From contig NZ_KE383842.1 in the NCBI RefSeq assembly GCF_000422465.1, positions 1,447,845 to 1,511,844 on the forward strand: a stretch of DNA of 64,000 nt, written 5' to 3'. The position numbers and the translations under genes are program-made. Under the pieces are notes generated by a model that was not told the origin of the DNA, did not search any database, and saw only the letters and a list, made by a program, of their open reading frames with translations. Source of the stretch: Paenibacillus harenae DSM 16969 (GTDB lineage Bacteria; Bacillota; Bacilli; Paenibacillales; Paenibacillaceae). Of the stretch, positions 1-8,479 are shown piece by piece (the first letter of the stretch is position 1; each line of letters opens with the position of its first letter).

Positions 1-26
1 CCACCGGCGGCCAGACCTTTGCCCAT
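1..26 (-). CDS. Start of a gene cut by the window edge, possibly an ABC transporter permease
   Basis: Only the first eight or nine codons are visible, reading M-G-K-G-L-A-A-G-G on the minus strand. An AAGAAGAG ribosome site lies about 6 bases before the ATG, and the upstream gene stops 12 bases before it. The two genes upstream encode a thiamine-binding protein and a thiamine-precursor-type substrate-binding lipoprotein behind a TPP riboswitch, so the expected next gene is a permease or ATPase of the same transporter. That identity is inferred from context; the visible residues do not prove it. Confidence 0.4.
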
Positions 27-38
27 GCAATTCTCTTC

Positions 39-341
39 TTATTGCCCATCTGGATATTTCTCCAGCAGACGGCCCATCGAAGCGCCGTTTACCGGGTTGT
101 AGTAAATTTTAATTTGAGAGATGACGGAGGGACAGCCCATTTCCGTCATCGCTTCGCTCATCGTCTGCACCACGCTGAGCAGATGGCTTAGCTCGCCTTC
201 CATCGTCGTCTCCAGCGGCGCGACGCGGTACGGCACGCCCGCGGCTTTAATAATCTCGATCGCCCGGTCCACGTACGGAATGACGCTTTCTCCTCCGGGC
301 GTCGTCGGCAAAATTTGAATGCTGACTAATGCGTTCGCCAT
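39..341 (-). CDS. MTH1187-type thiamine-binding protein
   Basis: A 100-residue protein of the small DUF77/MTH1187 (YkoF-like) family, which folds as a ferredoxin-like oligomer and binds thiamine or related molecules in the cytoplasm. It starts M-A-N-A-L-V-S-I-Q-I-L-P, typical of the family's first strand, and carries the later P-Y-R-V-A-P-L-E-T-T-M-E-G stretch expected around the ligand site. The length matches the family. It is the second gene of the TPP-riboswitch operon, 36 bases after the substrate-binding protein gene, which fits a role as a thiamine or precursor carrier or sensor for the transporter. The family call is firm; the exact role is inferred. Confidence 0.82.
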   Translation of the reverse strand: MANALVSIQILPTTPGGESVIPYVDRAIEIIKAAGVPYRVAPLETTMEGELSHLLSVVQTMSEAMTEMGCPSVISQIKIYYNPVNGASMGRLLEKYPDGQ

Positions 342-377
342 TTGAATCCCCTCTCTCCTTGTCCTTTATACATTCCG

Positions 378-1433
378 TTATTCCGGCAGAAATTCGTTCG
401 TAAACGCCTTCTCCGCCTCAAGCTCCTTTTCAAGCAGCTTGTGCTCGAACATCCAGCCGGCGTAATTTTCCCATACGCTCAACTTCTGTTCGCCCCAGCG
501 CGGCGCGTCATCCTGATATTTCGGGCTTAGCCACTTCTGGCTGGCGCGCACGAGATCGGCATTCAAGTCCGGCTCGGCTTGGATCAATACTTCTGCCGCA
601 TCCTCCGGATTGTCGATCGCGTACTGATAGCCCTCCGCCGCTGCAGCCGTGAAAGCCTTGACGATTTCCGGCTTATCCTTAATCATCGCCTCGTTCGTTG
701 CCAGAACCGGCGTATAGTAATCCAGCTTATCGCTGTAATCGGTCAAGTAAAGCATGTTGATTTTCTCGCCGCGCAGCTCGGCTTCTACGCCTGTCCATGC
801 GTAATAAATCCACGCAAAATCGATATCGCGCTTCACCGCCGTGAAGAAATCGCTGTCTCCGATGCTCATTATATTTACTTTGCCGACGTCCGCGTTTCTT
901 TCCTGCATAAGCGAAGCAATTACCGCTTCCTCGACGGGAGCGCCCCAGCCGCCGTACGTCTGGCCTTCGAACTTCTCCGGCGCGTCGATGCCCTTCGCGA
1001 GCGGCGACGCGAAGCCCGACGTATTGTGCTGAATGACGGCTGCGATCGATACGAGCGGCACGCCCGCGATGCGGGCCATCGTAATGGACTCCTGATAGCT
1101 CACGCCGAACTGCACATCGCCGGAAGCAACCATCTGGTCTGCGCCGGTTTGTCCCGGCTGAATAATTTCAACGTCCAAGCCTTGCTCCTTGAAGAACCCT
1201 TTATCTCTAGCAACGTACAGTCCGGTATGATTCGTATTTGGCGTCCAGTCCAGCACGACCTGTACCTTCTCCAGCGGCTTATCCGTTTTCCCTTGCTCCT
1301 GCCCCTGTTCGTTCTCGTTCGCAGACGGCGCATTCGTCACGTTATTCGCTCCGCAGCCCGCCAGCGCCAATACGAACACGAGCATAGCGGCCATTATTCT
1401 CCACGACGCTTGTCCGGCCTTCTTCTGATTCAT
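378..1433 (-). CDS. ABC transporter substrate-binding lipoprotein, NMT1/THI5-like (thiamine precursor uptake)
   Basis: Solute-binding lipoprotein of the NMT1/THI5-like family, which in bacteria (ThiY) captures hydroxymethyl-pyrimidine precursors outside the membrane. The ATG at 1433 is preferred because GGAGAGGGG lies about 9 bases upstream; longer upstream starts lack such a site. The precursor has a basic N-terminus, a hydrophobic stretch and a lipobox ending L-A-L-A-G-C, then a Glu/Gln-rich linker. The mature part opens V-V-L-D-W-T-P-N-T-N-H-T-G-L-Y, the family signature, and continues with A-R-D-K-G-F-F-K-E-Q-G-L-D-V. An upstream TPP riboswitch supports a thiamine-pathway substrate. Whether it binds HMP, a degradation product such as formylaminopyrimidine, or thiamine cannot be told. 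Confidence 0.87.
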   Translation of the reverse strand: MNQKKAGQASWRIMAAMLVFVLALAGCGANNVTNAPSANENEQGQEQGKTDKPLEKVQVVLDWTPNTNHTGLYVARDKGFFKEQGLDVEIIQPGQTGADQMVASGDVQFGVSYQESITMARIAGVPLVSIAAVIQHNTSGFASPLAKGIDAPEKFEGQTYGGWGAPVEEAVIASLMQERNADVGKVNIMSIGDSDFFTAVKRDIDFAWIYYAWTGVEAELRGEKINMLYLTDYSDKLDYYTPVLATNEAMIKDKPEIVKAFTAAAAEGYQYAIDNPEDAAEVLIQAEPDLNADLVRASQKWLSPKYQDDAPRWGEQKLSVWENYAGWMFEHKLLEKELEAEKAFTNEFLPE

Positions 1434-1522
1434 GATGTGTGTTCCCCTCTCCGTAACTCTATTTGTTGTAATGCGACGACTCCTCGTTAGTATCCGGTTC
1501 ATGGATGCCTTGCAGCCTATCA

Positions 1523-1577
1523 AGAATTCTAAGCGGGTATAAGCGTGAAACTTATCTATTATTTGAATTAAAAAAAA
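1523..1577. repeat. Dispersed palindromic repeat, copy A
   Basis: A 55-base AT-rich element between the riboswitch terminator and the substrate-binding gene. It aligns without gaps to 14217-14271, with 37 of the first 50 positions identical, and both copies run into an A-tract next to a terminator hairpin. The ends are inverted (AATTCTAA near one end, TTTGAATT near the other). This copy is imperfect; copy B is a perfect 8-base inverted pair. Function unknown. Confidence 0.6.
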
Positions 1578-1603
1578 AGCGTCCTCCCGATCCGGAGGAC
1601 GCC
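1566..1603 (-). terminator. Intrinsic terminator forming the TPP riboswitch expression platform
   Basis: On the minus strand a 9-base-pair stem (GCGTCCTCC with GGAGGACGC) and six-base loop is followed by a run of nine U. It lies about 80 bases downstream of the TPP aptamer and 130 bases before the first coding start, the usual place for ligand-controlled premature termination. Confidence 0.9.
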
Positions 1604-1684
1604 ATTCATTCGGCTGCGCAGCTGTTCATATAGACCGGGACTCGGGTCGATTCGACCTAGCCTCTTCCATAAAACAGAGCTTCT

Positions 1685-1770
1685 GTCCCTACGCTGGCAT
1701 TACCCAGATCAGGTTTAACGGGTCGGAATTAGGATTCTCATTCCCTCTCAGCCGGCTTAACCAGCTCCCC
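1685..1770 (-). promoter_or_regulatory. TPP (THI-box) riboswitch aptamer
   Basis: Read on the minus strand, the region contains the conserved CTGAGAGGGA block, then ACCTGATCTGGGTAATGCC and CAGCGTAGGGA, in THI-element order and spacing. TPP binding would favour the downstream terminator at 1566-1603, so the uptake operon would be expressed when thiamine pyrophosphate is low. The conserved blocks are seen directly; the OFF direction is inferred from the terminator. Confidence 0.96.
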
Positions 1771-1802
1771 GGAACATATTCGGTTTCGTCAACAAGCTCA
1801 AT

Positions 1803-1811
1803 TGTATAGCA
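1803..1811 (-). promoter_or_regulatory. Candidate extended -10 promoter for the thiamine uptake operon
   Basis: Minus-strand TGC-TATACA, 33 bases before the aptamer, resembles an extended -10 element. No good -35 box is seen at 16-18 bases, so this is a weak call that rests mainly on its position. Confidence 0.3.
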
Positions 1812-1919
1812 AAACCGGGCCAAAAGGCCAGCATTATTTTGCATCCACCGGGAACAAGCAGAAACGCCTTTATATTTTTATATATTCAGGCTCACAGGGC
1901 CGACCGTACGCCCCTTCCG

Positions 1920-2999
1920 TCATCCAGCCTTATATTTTTTCCTTATGCCTACAACAAGCATGAGCGCGGGAAGCGCCACTTGGAATAACGGAACGACTTT
2001 CAATGTAATATCGAGACCGATCCACATATGATAGGTGTTATTCTTCTCCAGAAACGACGAGGCGTATATGAGGAGACCGACCGGCATGACCCAGTGGCGG
2101 TATGCCGTGCCTGTTACCGCGTTAACGGTAAAGACCGCTGCCATATACAGCGTCGTCATCTTCACATACAGTCCGATGAACAGCAGCAGGGTGACGATCA
2201 CATCAAGCCGTTCCATGAAGTTGGCCAGTTGGATCAGCTGGACGACCTCAAGCAGCGGCAGCGCGGATATCGCGGAAAGCTCCGGCCCCAGTACGGACAT
2301 GACGACGATGTTCATGACAATCAGAAAAACCGATACTCCCGCTTGCGACCAATACGTGACTCGGCTCACTTTATTTGTCTCTCCGACATATTTCCAGAAT
2401 ACGAGCATAACAACCATTTGCCCGAACGGAAAGGACACCAGATCCGGAAACGCCGTTTGCAAGACCGGCAAAAATCCGTTCTCCAGTACGGGGCGTAACT
2501 GATGGAGGTCCGGCAACCCGGTAATAATCAGCAATAATAATATTAGGGCGTAGCTAACCGCGACAATCGGGAAAAAAATCTGCGCGACGCGTACAAACAC
2601 CTCAAGTCCCTTGCTGACTGTATATGCGGCTGCGAGGAGAATAAGGAGCATGACGATCCACTTCGGGGTGAGCGTCAAGAGCGCTGTCGTCGTCAGCTCC
2701 CCGACATCCCTTACGTTTCGCATCGATTCATAAGCGAACCAACAAGCGTTCAGCAGACCGGCGGCTCCGCCAAGCACTCGTCCGAAATGGATTTTGTAAA
2801 GCTCGGCCAATCCCGCCTTTGGAGCACGCTTCTGGATATGCAGATACATCGCGCTAAGCAGCAAGCCGGCCGCAGCCGCGAGCGCCATGGCGATCCAAGC
2901 GTCCTGCTTGGCCTTGATGCCAAGCTCGAACAGCGGAGTGCTGCCGATCAGGAAAATGATAATAAGAATAGACAGCTGTTGTTTTCCGATTTGCTGCAT
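1920..2999 (-). CDS. Spore germinant receptor B subunit (GerAB/GerKB-type permease)
   Basis: A 359-residue polytopic membrane protein with about ten hydrophobic segments, of the GerAB family within the amino-acid/polyamine transporter superfamily. B subunits sit in the spore inner membrane and form the germinant-binding site of GerA-type receptors. The N-terminus (Q-L-S-I-L-I-I-I-F-L-I-G-S-T-P) and the L-P-L-L-E-V-V-Q-L-I-Q region are typical, and the length is normal. The ATG follows AAAGGATACAT. It is the third gene of an A-C-B operon, 15 bases after the C gene. The germinant cannot be predicted from this sequence. Confidence 0.9.
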   Translation of the reverse strand: MQQIGKQQLSILIIIFLIGSTPLFELGIKAKQDAWIAMALAAAAGLLLSAMYLHIQKRAPKAGLAELYKIHFGRVLGGAAGLLNACWFAYESMRNVRDVGELTTTALLTLTPKWIVMLLILLAAAYTVSKGLEVFVRVAQIFFPIVAVSYALILLLLIITGLPDLHQLRPVLENGFLPVLQTAFPDLVSFPFGQMVVMLVFWKYVGETNKVSRVTYWSQAGVSVFLIVMNIVVMSVLGPELSAISALPLLEVVQLIQLANFMERLDVIVTLLLFIGLYVKMTTLYMAAVFTVNAVTGTAYRHWVMPVGLLIYASSFLEKNNTYHMWIGLDITLKVVPLFQVALPALMLVVGIRKKYKAG

Positions 3000-3014
3000 A
3001 TGTATCCTTTCCAG

Positions 3015-4229
3015 CTACGAGCGCGCTTTCTCCTGCATCTTTTTAAACCCGCTTCCGCTCATGCCTGTTGTATTTATTTTGACATGGACCGTGGTCTTCA
3101 CTTCCATCCGCGAGAACCGCTCCGGCCAATCGTCCTTCATGCCTCGCCATGCCTTCGGATATTTTTGGCGAATGCTGCCTCCGAAGCCAAGCACATCCGC
3201 CTTATGCTTGCGCACGGCCTGCCATCCCATCTCCATTTCACGTTTGATTTCCTCTTCAATCGCCCGCTCGACCTTATCCACCTCGGGCGGCTTCGATAAA
3301 TCTCCCCCGCAGTTGTATTCAAGAAGCGTCCCTTCGGCGGTCACCTCGACATGCATCATCCATTCCCCGCCCGGCTGTTGCTCGGGACGCTGCTTTGTCT
3401 TCGAGCTAATGATTTGCACGGCGGATTCTTTAAGCCCGTTGTCTCCCTGCCTGCACGTAAAAGCTGTCGTCGTCCGCTTAATATAATCGGCCAGCCACAT
3501 CACGCCGCGGCTTTCCGTCCTTGTAATCCATCCGACCAGCTTATCCTTCTGAATTAATCCCAGATCGTTCAACCTTACTTTAGAAGGCGTATTCGTCTTG
3601 GCGAGCTTGTCTGCCCGGTCCATGCTTTCGTTCGTTCCCCCTACGCTTAAGCTGGGGATGCCGGCCGCTTGCGTTGTTCCAAGCAAATCCTTCAGCACCT
3701 CATGCATCGTCATTTGCCGAAAGACGGAGCTGTTTATTTCTTCATTGGCGATCATGCGCTGGATGGCCGTGCCCGGTATTTTCTCAAGCGGGATGAGCTG
3801 CTCGAGCATATGCCTGGCGCTTCCTTTCGACAGAAAGACGCTGACCGTCTCCCGCGCATCGGCGTTCCGCAAATAAACGTCAAACAGCTGCTCCAGGCCT
3901 TTTCGCGCTGCCGCCTGACTGATGATGACAACTTGATTATGCGCAAAATAAAGCCGCCTCGATGTCTCCTGGCTAGCTTTGCTTATCGCGCTCTGAAAGT
4001 TGTCTCCCGACGTTGAGAAGACATTAACGGCTGCCGCCGTTCCCGGCGAAGGACTCTGACCCGAGATCGACTGCGGAATGACCACCTGATAAGAAAGCTG
4101 CCACTTTCCGTCTTTCCAGTCGATTCCCGTCGCCGAGACGATGCCTATATCATTAAGCTCCACCCGATTCCAGCAGCCGCTGACAAGCAGGATACTCAGC
4201 ATAAGCATGAACAGCTTTCCTATTCTCAC
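3015..4229 (-). CDS. Spore germinant receptor C subunit (Ger(x)C lipoprotein)
   Basis: A 404-residue lipoprotein of the GerAC family, exported and lipid-anchored at the outer face of the spore inner membrane. The start is taken as GTG at 4229, because GGAGGGAGGGG lies five bases upstream and the signal peptide then begins V-R-I-G-K-L-F. The lipobox L-L-V-S-G-C-W-N-R is followed by E-L-N-D-I-G-I-V, the characteristic first strand. An earlier in-frame start would place 40 residues inside the preceding gene. It is the middle gene of the first ger operon, 17 bases after the A subunit stop. Confidence 0.9.
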   Translation of the reverse strand: MRIGKLFMLMLSILLVSGCWNRVELNDIGIVSATGIDWKDGKWQLSYQVVIPQSISGQSPSPGTAAAVNVFSTSGDNFQSAISKASQETSRRLYFAHNQVVIISQAAARKGLEQLFDVYLRNADARETVSVFLSKGSARHMLEQLIPLEKIPGTAIQRMIANEEINSSVFRQMTMHEVLKDLLGTTQAAGIPSLSVGGTNESMDRADKLAKTNTPSKVRLNDLGLIQKDKLVGWITRTESRGVMWLADYIKRTTTAFTCRQGDNGLKESAVQIISSKTKQRPEQQPGGEWMMHVEVTAEGTLLEYNCGGDLSKPPEVDKVERAIEEEIKREMEMGWQAVRKHKADVLGFGGSIRQKYPKAWRGMKDDWPERFSRMEVKTTVHVKINTTGMSGSGFKKMQEKARS

Positions 4230-4246
4230 CGCTACCCCTCCCTCCG

Positions 4247-5794
4247 TTAAGGCTTGTCGGAATGACGCTGTGCAGGCGGTTTCCTGCCACTCGGTCTCCG
4301 CTTCGGATTGCGCAGATTCAAATCCATCGGCCGCAGCACGATGGCCCACCAGGGCAGCCTGACAAATACATCCCTCCAGACTCCTTGCATTTTCGGTCCC
4401 GGAGCAAGCGGCGACATGTAAGGCACCCCGAAGGAACGGAGCGACGTCAGGTGGACGATCAGGAACAGAACGGAAATAAAGATGCCGAAAAAACCAAGCA
4501 TCCCCGCCATCAGCATCAAAGCAAAGCGTATAATTCTGGACGTCGCCGCCATATTCAATTCCGGCATGACAAAGTTCGAAATGGCCGTAAAGGAGACGAC
4601 GATGACCATACCCGCCGACACGATGCCCGCCTGAACGGCAGACTGTCCTAATACGAGGGCGCCGACAATCGAAATGGCGGGACCGATCGCCCTTGGCATG
4701 CGGAGACCCGCCTCGCGCAGCACCTCGAACGTCATCTCCATGAGCAGCGCTTCGATTAAACCGGGAAATGGAATCCCTTCCCTCTGGGCGGCGAGGCTGA
4801 TAAGCAGCGTTGTCGGCAGCATCTCCTGATGATAGGTTGTCACTGCAATGTACAACGCCGGAAGGAGCATCGACAAGACAAAGGACACATACCTGATGAT
4901 TCGCACGAACGTGGCGATGTCGTACCTTTGATAGAAGTCCTCCGGCGATTGGAAGAAGGTGAAGAAATTCGTCGGAGCCATCAGAGCGATCGGCGTCCCG
5001 TCCACCATCACGGCTACCCGTCCTTCCAGCAGCGCTGCCGCAACCGTATCCGGACGTTCCGTATTCAGCAAGGTCGGGAACAGCGTAAACGTCTCGTCCT
5101 GAATAAATTCCTCAATATAGCCGCTTTCGAGGACGCCGTCAATGTCGATGTCCGCCAGCCTTCGGTATACCTCCTTCAATATGCCCTCATCGACGATGCC
5201 GTGCAGATAGAGTACGGCTACGTTCGAATTGGTTTGTTTCCCGATCTTGTGGATCTGTACATGGAGATTCGGAGAGCGGATGATCCGGCGGATCAGGCTG
5301 ATATTGGTTCTTATATCTTCGACGAAGCCGTATTGCGGCCCCCGAATGACCGTCTGCGTCTGCGGAATGGTTACCGCCCGTTGGTTACCGCCGCACACTT
5401 CGGCCGTCAAGGCCGAGGCTGCTCCGTCCGCCATAATGAGACACAGACCGTCAGCCATATATTGCAGAGCTTCTTCCAGCGTGCTGATCTCCTTAACCGC
5501 TCCGACGGATACGACACAGCTGCGAAGCGCGTCCAGAAGCTTGCCGCCCCTCCGCTGCATGTACTCCGGCAGCCTTAACGACATTAACGGCTCCATCACG
5601 CTCTCGTTAATCGTATCTGCATTGACAATGCCGTCCACATAGGCAATCGCCAGTTCGCGATCCGGCGCCGCATCGCTGCGAAATAGCCGGACGATCAGAT
5701 CGGAGCTCCCGCCGAAGCGGGTCCGAATCGCTTGCACATTCGCATGAAGGGACGGACTAAGCTTCGTTAGCGCCTTCGCGTCTTGTTTGTTCAT
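4247..5794 (-). CDS. Spore germinant receptor A subunit (GerA/GerKA family)
   Basis: A 515-residue GerA-family protein. It has a soluble N-terminal region of about 270 residues (S-S-D-L-I-V-R-L-F, then G-P-Q-Y-G-F-V-E-D-I-R-T-N), the conserved E-G-R-V-A-V-M-V-D-G-T-P segment, a membrane domain with about five helices and a basic, proline-rich C-terminus. A subunits are thought to oligomerise and to form the ion channel of the receptor. The inner ATG at 5794 is chosen because AAAGG lies seven to eight bases before it, whereas the earlier ATG has no ribosome site. It heads the A-C-B operon. Confidence 0.92.
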   Translation of the reverse strand: MNKQDAKALTKLSPSLHANVQAIRTRFGGSSDLIVRLFRSDAAPDRELAIAYVDGIVNADTINESVMEPLMSLRLPEYMQRRGGKLLDALRSCVVSVGAVKEISTLEEALQYMADGLCLIMADGAASALTAEVCGGNQRAVTIPQTQTVIRGPQYGFVEDIRTNISLIRRIIRSPNLHVQIHKIGKQTNSNVAVLYLHGIVDEGILKEVYRRLADIDIDGVLESGYIEEFIQDETFTLFPTLLNTERPDTVAAALLEGRVAVMVDGTPIALMAPTNFFTFFQSPEDFYQRYDIATFVRIIRYVSFVLSMLLPALYIAVTTYHQEMLPTTLLISLAAQREGIPFPGLIEALLMEMTFEVLREAGLRMPRAIGPAISIVGALVLGQSAVQAGIVSAGMVIVVSFTAISNFVMPELNMAATSRIIRFALMLMAGMLGFFGIFISVLFLIVHLTSLRSFGVPYMSPLAPGPKMQGVWRDVFVRLPWWAIVLRPMDLNLRNPKRRPSGRKPPAQRHSDKP

Positions 5795-5906
5795 ATGCGC
5801 ACCTTTCGTTACCATGATGCTTCTATTTTGGCGTATACTGGATGCAATTATGTGCCTCGCAGGCCTTCATGCGATCAAAATACCGTTCCCCGGCGTCTCA
5901 TTCCCG

Positions 5907-6107
5907 CTAAATAAAAAGCTTCACAATAAACAAAACCGCCCCTAACACAAGATGCATCCAGCCTATGAAGCGGGATACTTTTTGCTCCTTCCTTTTCCCC
6001 TTGGCCTTATAACCCCTTGCATCGATTTGTAAAATGAGCACCCCGCAAATCAGGAATAAGAAAATCACGTAACTGAAGGAGCCCACCGTGTATCCGTTAC
6101 CGATCAT
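5907..6107 (-). CDS. Small two-helix membrane protein of a germination operon (CLC_0170-like)
   Basis: A 66-residue protein with two hydrophobic segments (about residues 11-26 and 48-65) separated by a very basic loop rich in Lys and Arg. GGGGAGG lies 10 bases before the ATG. It is the last gene of the second ger operon, 39 bases after the C subunit. Small proteins of this shape, called CLC_0170 family, are known next to gerA-type genes in Bacillota, and I believe it belongs there from size, topology and position. It is a possible counterpart of D subunits that modulate receptor activity, but no functional motif is seen. Confidence 0.6.
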   Translation of the reverse strand: MIGNGYTVGSFSYVIFLFLICGVLILQIDARGYKAKGKRKEQKVSRFIGWMHLVLGAVLFIVKLFI

Positions 6108-6146
6108 ATCCGATCCGCCTCCCCGGTTCTTTCTGCATCGCGATGG

Positions 6147-7382
6147 CTACCTGGCCTTCATTCCGATCCGCCGGACATTTACCGTAACTTTAACTTCAAA
6201 TGCCGCATCCTTATATAACCTTTGCCAGTTCTCCTTCGTCTTGATTTTACTGCTCCAATAACCTGGTCTTCTTGCCCTCAACTGCTCGCCGAAGCCGAAA
6301 ATATCCGATCCTTTTTCCTGCGTTTTTTCAATGATGTTCAAATAAAATTTTTCACCGGCTTGTTCCTGCTGCCGTTCGATCGCTTTAATAATTTCCGTAT
6401 TATCAACGAACAGCGCTTCGTTCATTTTTTCCTCTAAATTCACCTCCAGATTCACCCCAATCTTAAAGTACGGACGCCCGTCTTTAATTTGAATATCAAT
6501 AATTGAACGCCGTTGGGTAACATAGGTCATTACCGTTTCTCTCGTTCCTTCCAGATTAATGAAAACGCGGTATCCGGCAGGATTCACGCCTTTAATGCCC
6601 AAATATCCGGCAATTTCAAGCGGTTTTGTTGTACCGACCATTCGATCCCCTTTGAAATAGGCCAGCCCCATAACTTCAACGTTCTGCTCCTGCTTTCTTT
6701 CCACAAAGGGCAAAAAGCCCTCCTGCCCCTTTTTGGACGAATTGCTCCAATAAATGCCGATATAATCCTTTGGAAATTTGCCCATTCGAATCCCTTCGTC
6801 CAAGGTAGACATGAGATAAAGCGTAGGAATTCGCTCCAATTTCGGGGCAGCCTTCATTAAGCTGAGCGCATCGCCCTTCGAAATCATCATCCAGGCCATT
6901 CTGCGCACCTCCGAATTGCGGCGGAAGTAATCGTTCACGTTCTCGAGCCCTTTGCGCGCCACCTCTTCGGACACGACGATGACGCGCAGGTGTCCGAAGA
7001 ACAGCCTGCTCGAAATCTGCTGCTGCAGGTTCATGAAGGCGTCATCGATGGAATGGCCAACGACGTCGATGACCCATACGGTTTTGCTGGAATCGCCTTG
7101 GCTGCCTCCGCCTTCGCCCGGTCCGAGAGGGATTCTTCCCGGCAGCGCGATTTGCACGCCGACCTTTACCAGCCCTGTTCTGGGCGCGGGAACGGAACCC
7201 TGAGTATGGGTAATCTCGCTTTCCTCCTCTTCCGCTCCTTCTCTAACTACATCGATGGAAACCCCAAGCACGACGGCTCGCTCCTCAATTTCAAGCCGGT
7301 CCCAGCACCCTGTCAGTAACGGAATGGCGATCAGCATGACACACAGCAGCTTAACCGGTCTCATCCATTGATTTGCCTTCAT
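6147..7382 (-). CDS. Spore germinant receptor C subunit (Ger(x)C lipoprotein), second operon
   Basis: A 411-residue GerAC-family lipoprotein. The signal peptide ends in a lipobox L-L-T-G-C-W-D-R, followed by L-E-I-E-E-R-A-V-V-L-G-V-S-I-D, as in many Ger(x)C proteins. The ATG at 7382 has an AGAGGG ribosome site and overlaps the end of the B subunit gene by 32 bases, suggesting translational coupling. An acidic and Ser/Gly-rich insertion (about residues 45-95) makes the N-terminal domain longer than that of the first-operon paralogue. The C-terminal part carries the usual basic D-I-F-G-F-G-E region. Confidence 0.9.
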   Translation of the reverse strand: MKANQWMRPVKLLCVMLIAIPLLTGCWDRLEIEERAVVLGVSIDVVREGAEEEESEITHTQGSVPAPRTGLVKVGVQIALPGRIPLGPGEGGGSQGDSSKTVWVIDVVGHSIDDAFMNLQQQISSRLFFGHLRVIVVSEEVARKGLENVNDYFRRNSEVRRMAWMMISKGDALSLMKAAPKLERIPTLYLMSTLDEGIRMGKFPKDYIGIYWSNSSKKGQEGFLPFVERKQEQNVEVMGLAYFKGDRMVGTTKPLEIAGYLGIKGVNPAGYRVFINLEGTRETVMTYVTQRRSIIDIQIKDGRPYFKIGVNLEVNLEEKMNEALFVDNTEIIKAIERQQEQAGEKFYLNIIEKTQEKGSDIFGFGEQLRARRPGYWSSKIKTKENWQRLYKDAAFEVKVTVNVRRIGMKAR

Positions 7383-8478
7383 TTCGATTCCCTCTTTTCT
7401 TGCGAATGATCGAAATCATCAACAATAGACCCGGATATCCGATCGTAATAAATAACCCGATTCGGCCTACGTTTTCGATGATATCGTACATTTGCACAAT
7501 ATTTGTAGGCAGCATGGCCATAACGAAAACAAGGGGGAGAAGGAAGAACGAAAACATTTTATGATCGCTTAACCGGAATAAGTGACTTATCGCATATATC
7601 GTAAGAAAGTAACTTGATAGCAGCGTTGTAAATACGGCCGTCACCCACACCGCCAGAAACGCCGCATCCAGCCGCTCCAATATATTCGCCGGCAGCGAAG
7701 TGGCTTTCGCCAGCTCCAAGGTCGGCCACAGCAAATTTTTAATTTCCTCTGCGCCGAATACGCTAACTGCTGCGGCGACGATGACTACGTACTGCCCACC
7801 GGCAATAATGATCCCCCACACGCTTGCCTTCATCGCTTTCTGCGGATTGCGCATCGAAGGGATAACCATGCTCAGAATGAAGGAGCCTTGAAACAAAGCT
7901 GCAATGGTTAAAGTACCCTTCAATATCCCTTGCAGTTCGCTTCCCCAAATCGGTTGGAGATTGATGACCTCGGCATTTTTCAAGGACAACGCAACAATCA
8001 AAATAACGGGAACGATTAACAGCGGAAAATAAAAGTTATGAATATACGCAAAGGTCGTAATCGTATTCCGTGTAGAGATCGCAGCGAGCAGCAGCATGAC
8101 GATGACCGTCACTTCTACAGGCGTTTGTTTGAGAACCGAGGTGACGACGACTTCCCCGAACTCCCGCGCCGTAAGCGACGTCAATATGGCAAAGAAAGCG
8201 ATGATGGCCACACTGCCGAGCCTGGCGGGCCACTTTCCTATAATGTCCTCGCTGTATAGAATGATTGTCTTATCGGAGAACCGTTTACCAAGAATAGTCA
8301 CTAACGCTAATCCGATGAATGCAACCACCATGCCCAAAAGAGTAATGAGGGGAGCCGCCGAATCGGCTGCGCGGACGGCAAAAAGCGGGAGCGGCAGAAC
8401 CCCTACCCCGATAATGGTGCTCACAAGGATGGCAGCGGTTTGAATGACTGTAATTTGGCGCGTCGACTCCTCCTTCAT
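7351..8478 (-). CDS. Spore germinant receptor B subunit (GerAB-type permease), second operon
   Basis: A 375-residue multi-pass membrane protein of the GerAB family. The start at 8478 is fixed by GGAGGAG seven bases upstream; the first residues are M-K-E-E-S-T-R-Q-I-T. The first helix contains S-T-I-I-G-V-G-V-L-P-L-P, and the later I-P-S-M-R-N-P-Q-K-A region is typical of family members. The A subunit stop lies one base before this ATG, and the C gene overlaps its 3' end, so the order here is A-B-C, unlike the A-C-B order of the neighbouring operon. Confidence 0.9.
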   Translation of the reverse strand: MKEESTRQITVIQTAAILVSTIIGVGVLPLPLFAVRAADSAAPLITLLGMVVAFIGLALVTILGKRFSDKTIILYSEDIIGKWPARLGSVAIIAFFAILTSLTAREFGEVVVTSVLKQTPVEVTVIVMLLLAAISTRNTITTFAYIHNFYFPLLIVPVILIVALSLKNAEVINLQPIWGSELQGILKGTLTIAALFQGSFILSMVIPSMRNPQKAMKASVWGIIIAGGQYVVIVAAAVSVFGAEEIKNLLWPTLELAKATSLPANILERLDAAFLAVWVTAVFTTLLSSYFLTIYAISHLFRLSDHKMFSFFLLPLVFVMAMLPTNIVQMYDIIENVGRIGLFITIGYPGLLLMISIIRKKRGNRNEGKSMDETG

Positions 8479-8479
8479 G

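Noticed and set aside
579..1490. Long plus-strand open frame opposite the substrate-binding gene
   Set aside because: It lies antisense to a clear gene, has Arg/His-rich composition typical of shadow frames in GC-rich DNA and shows no family motif.
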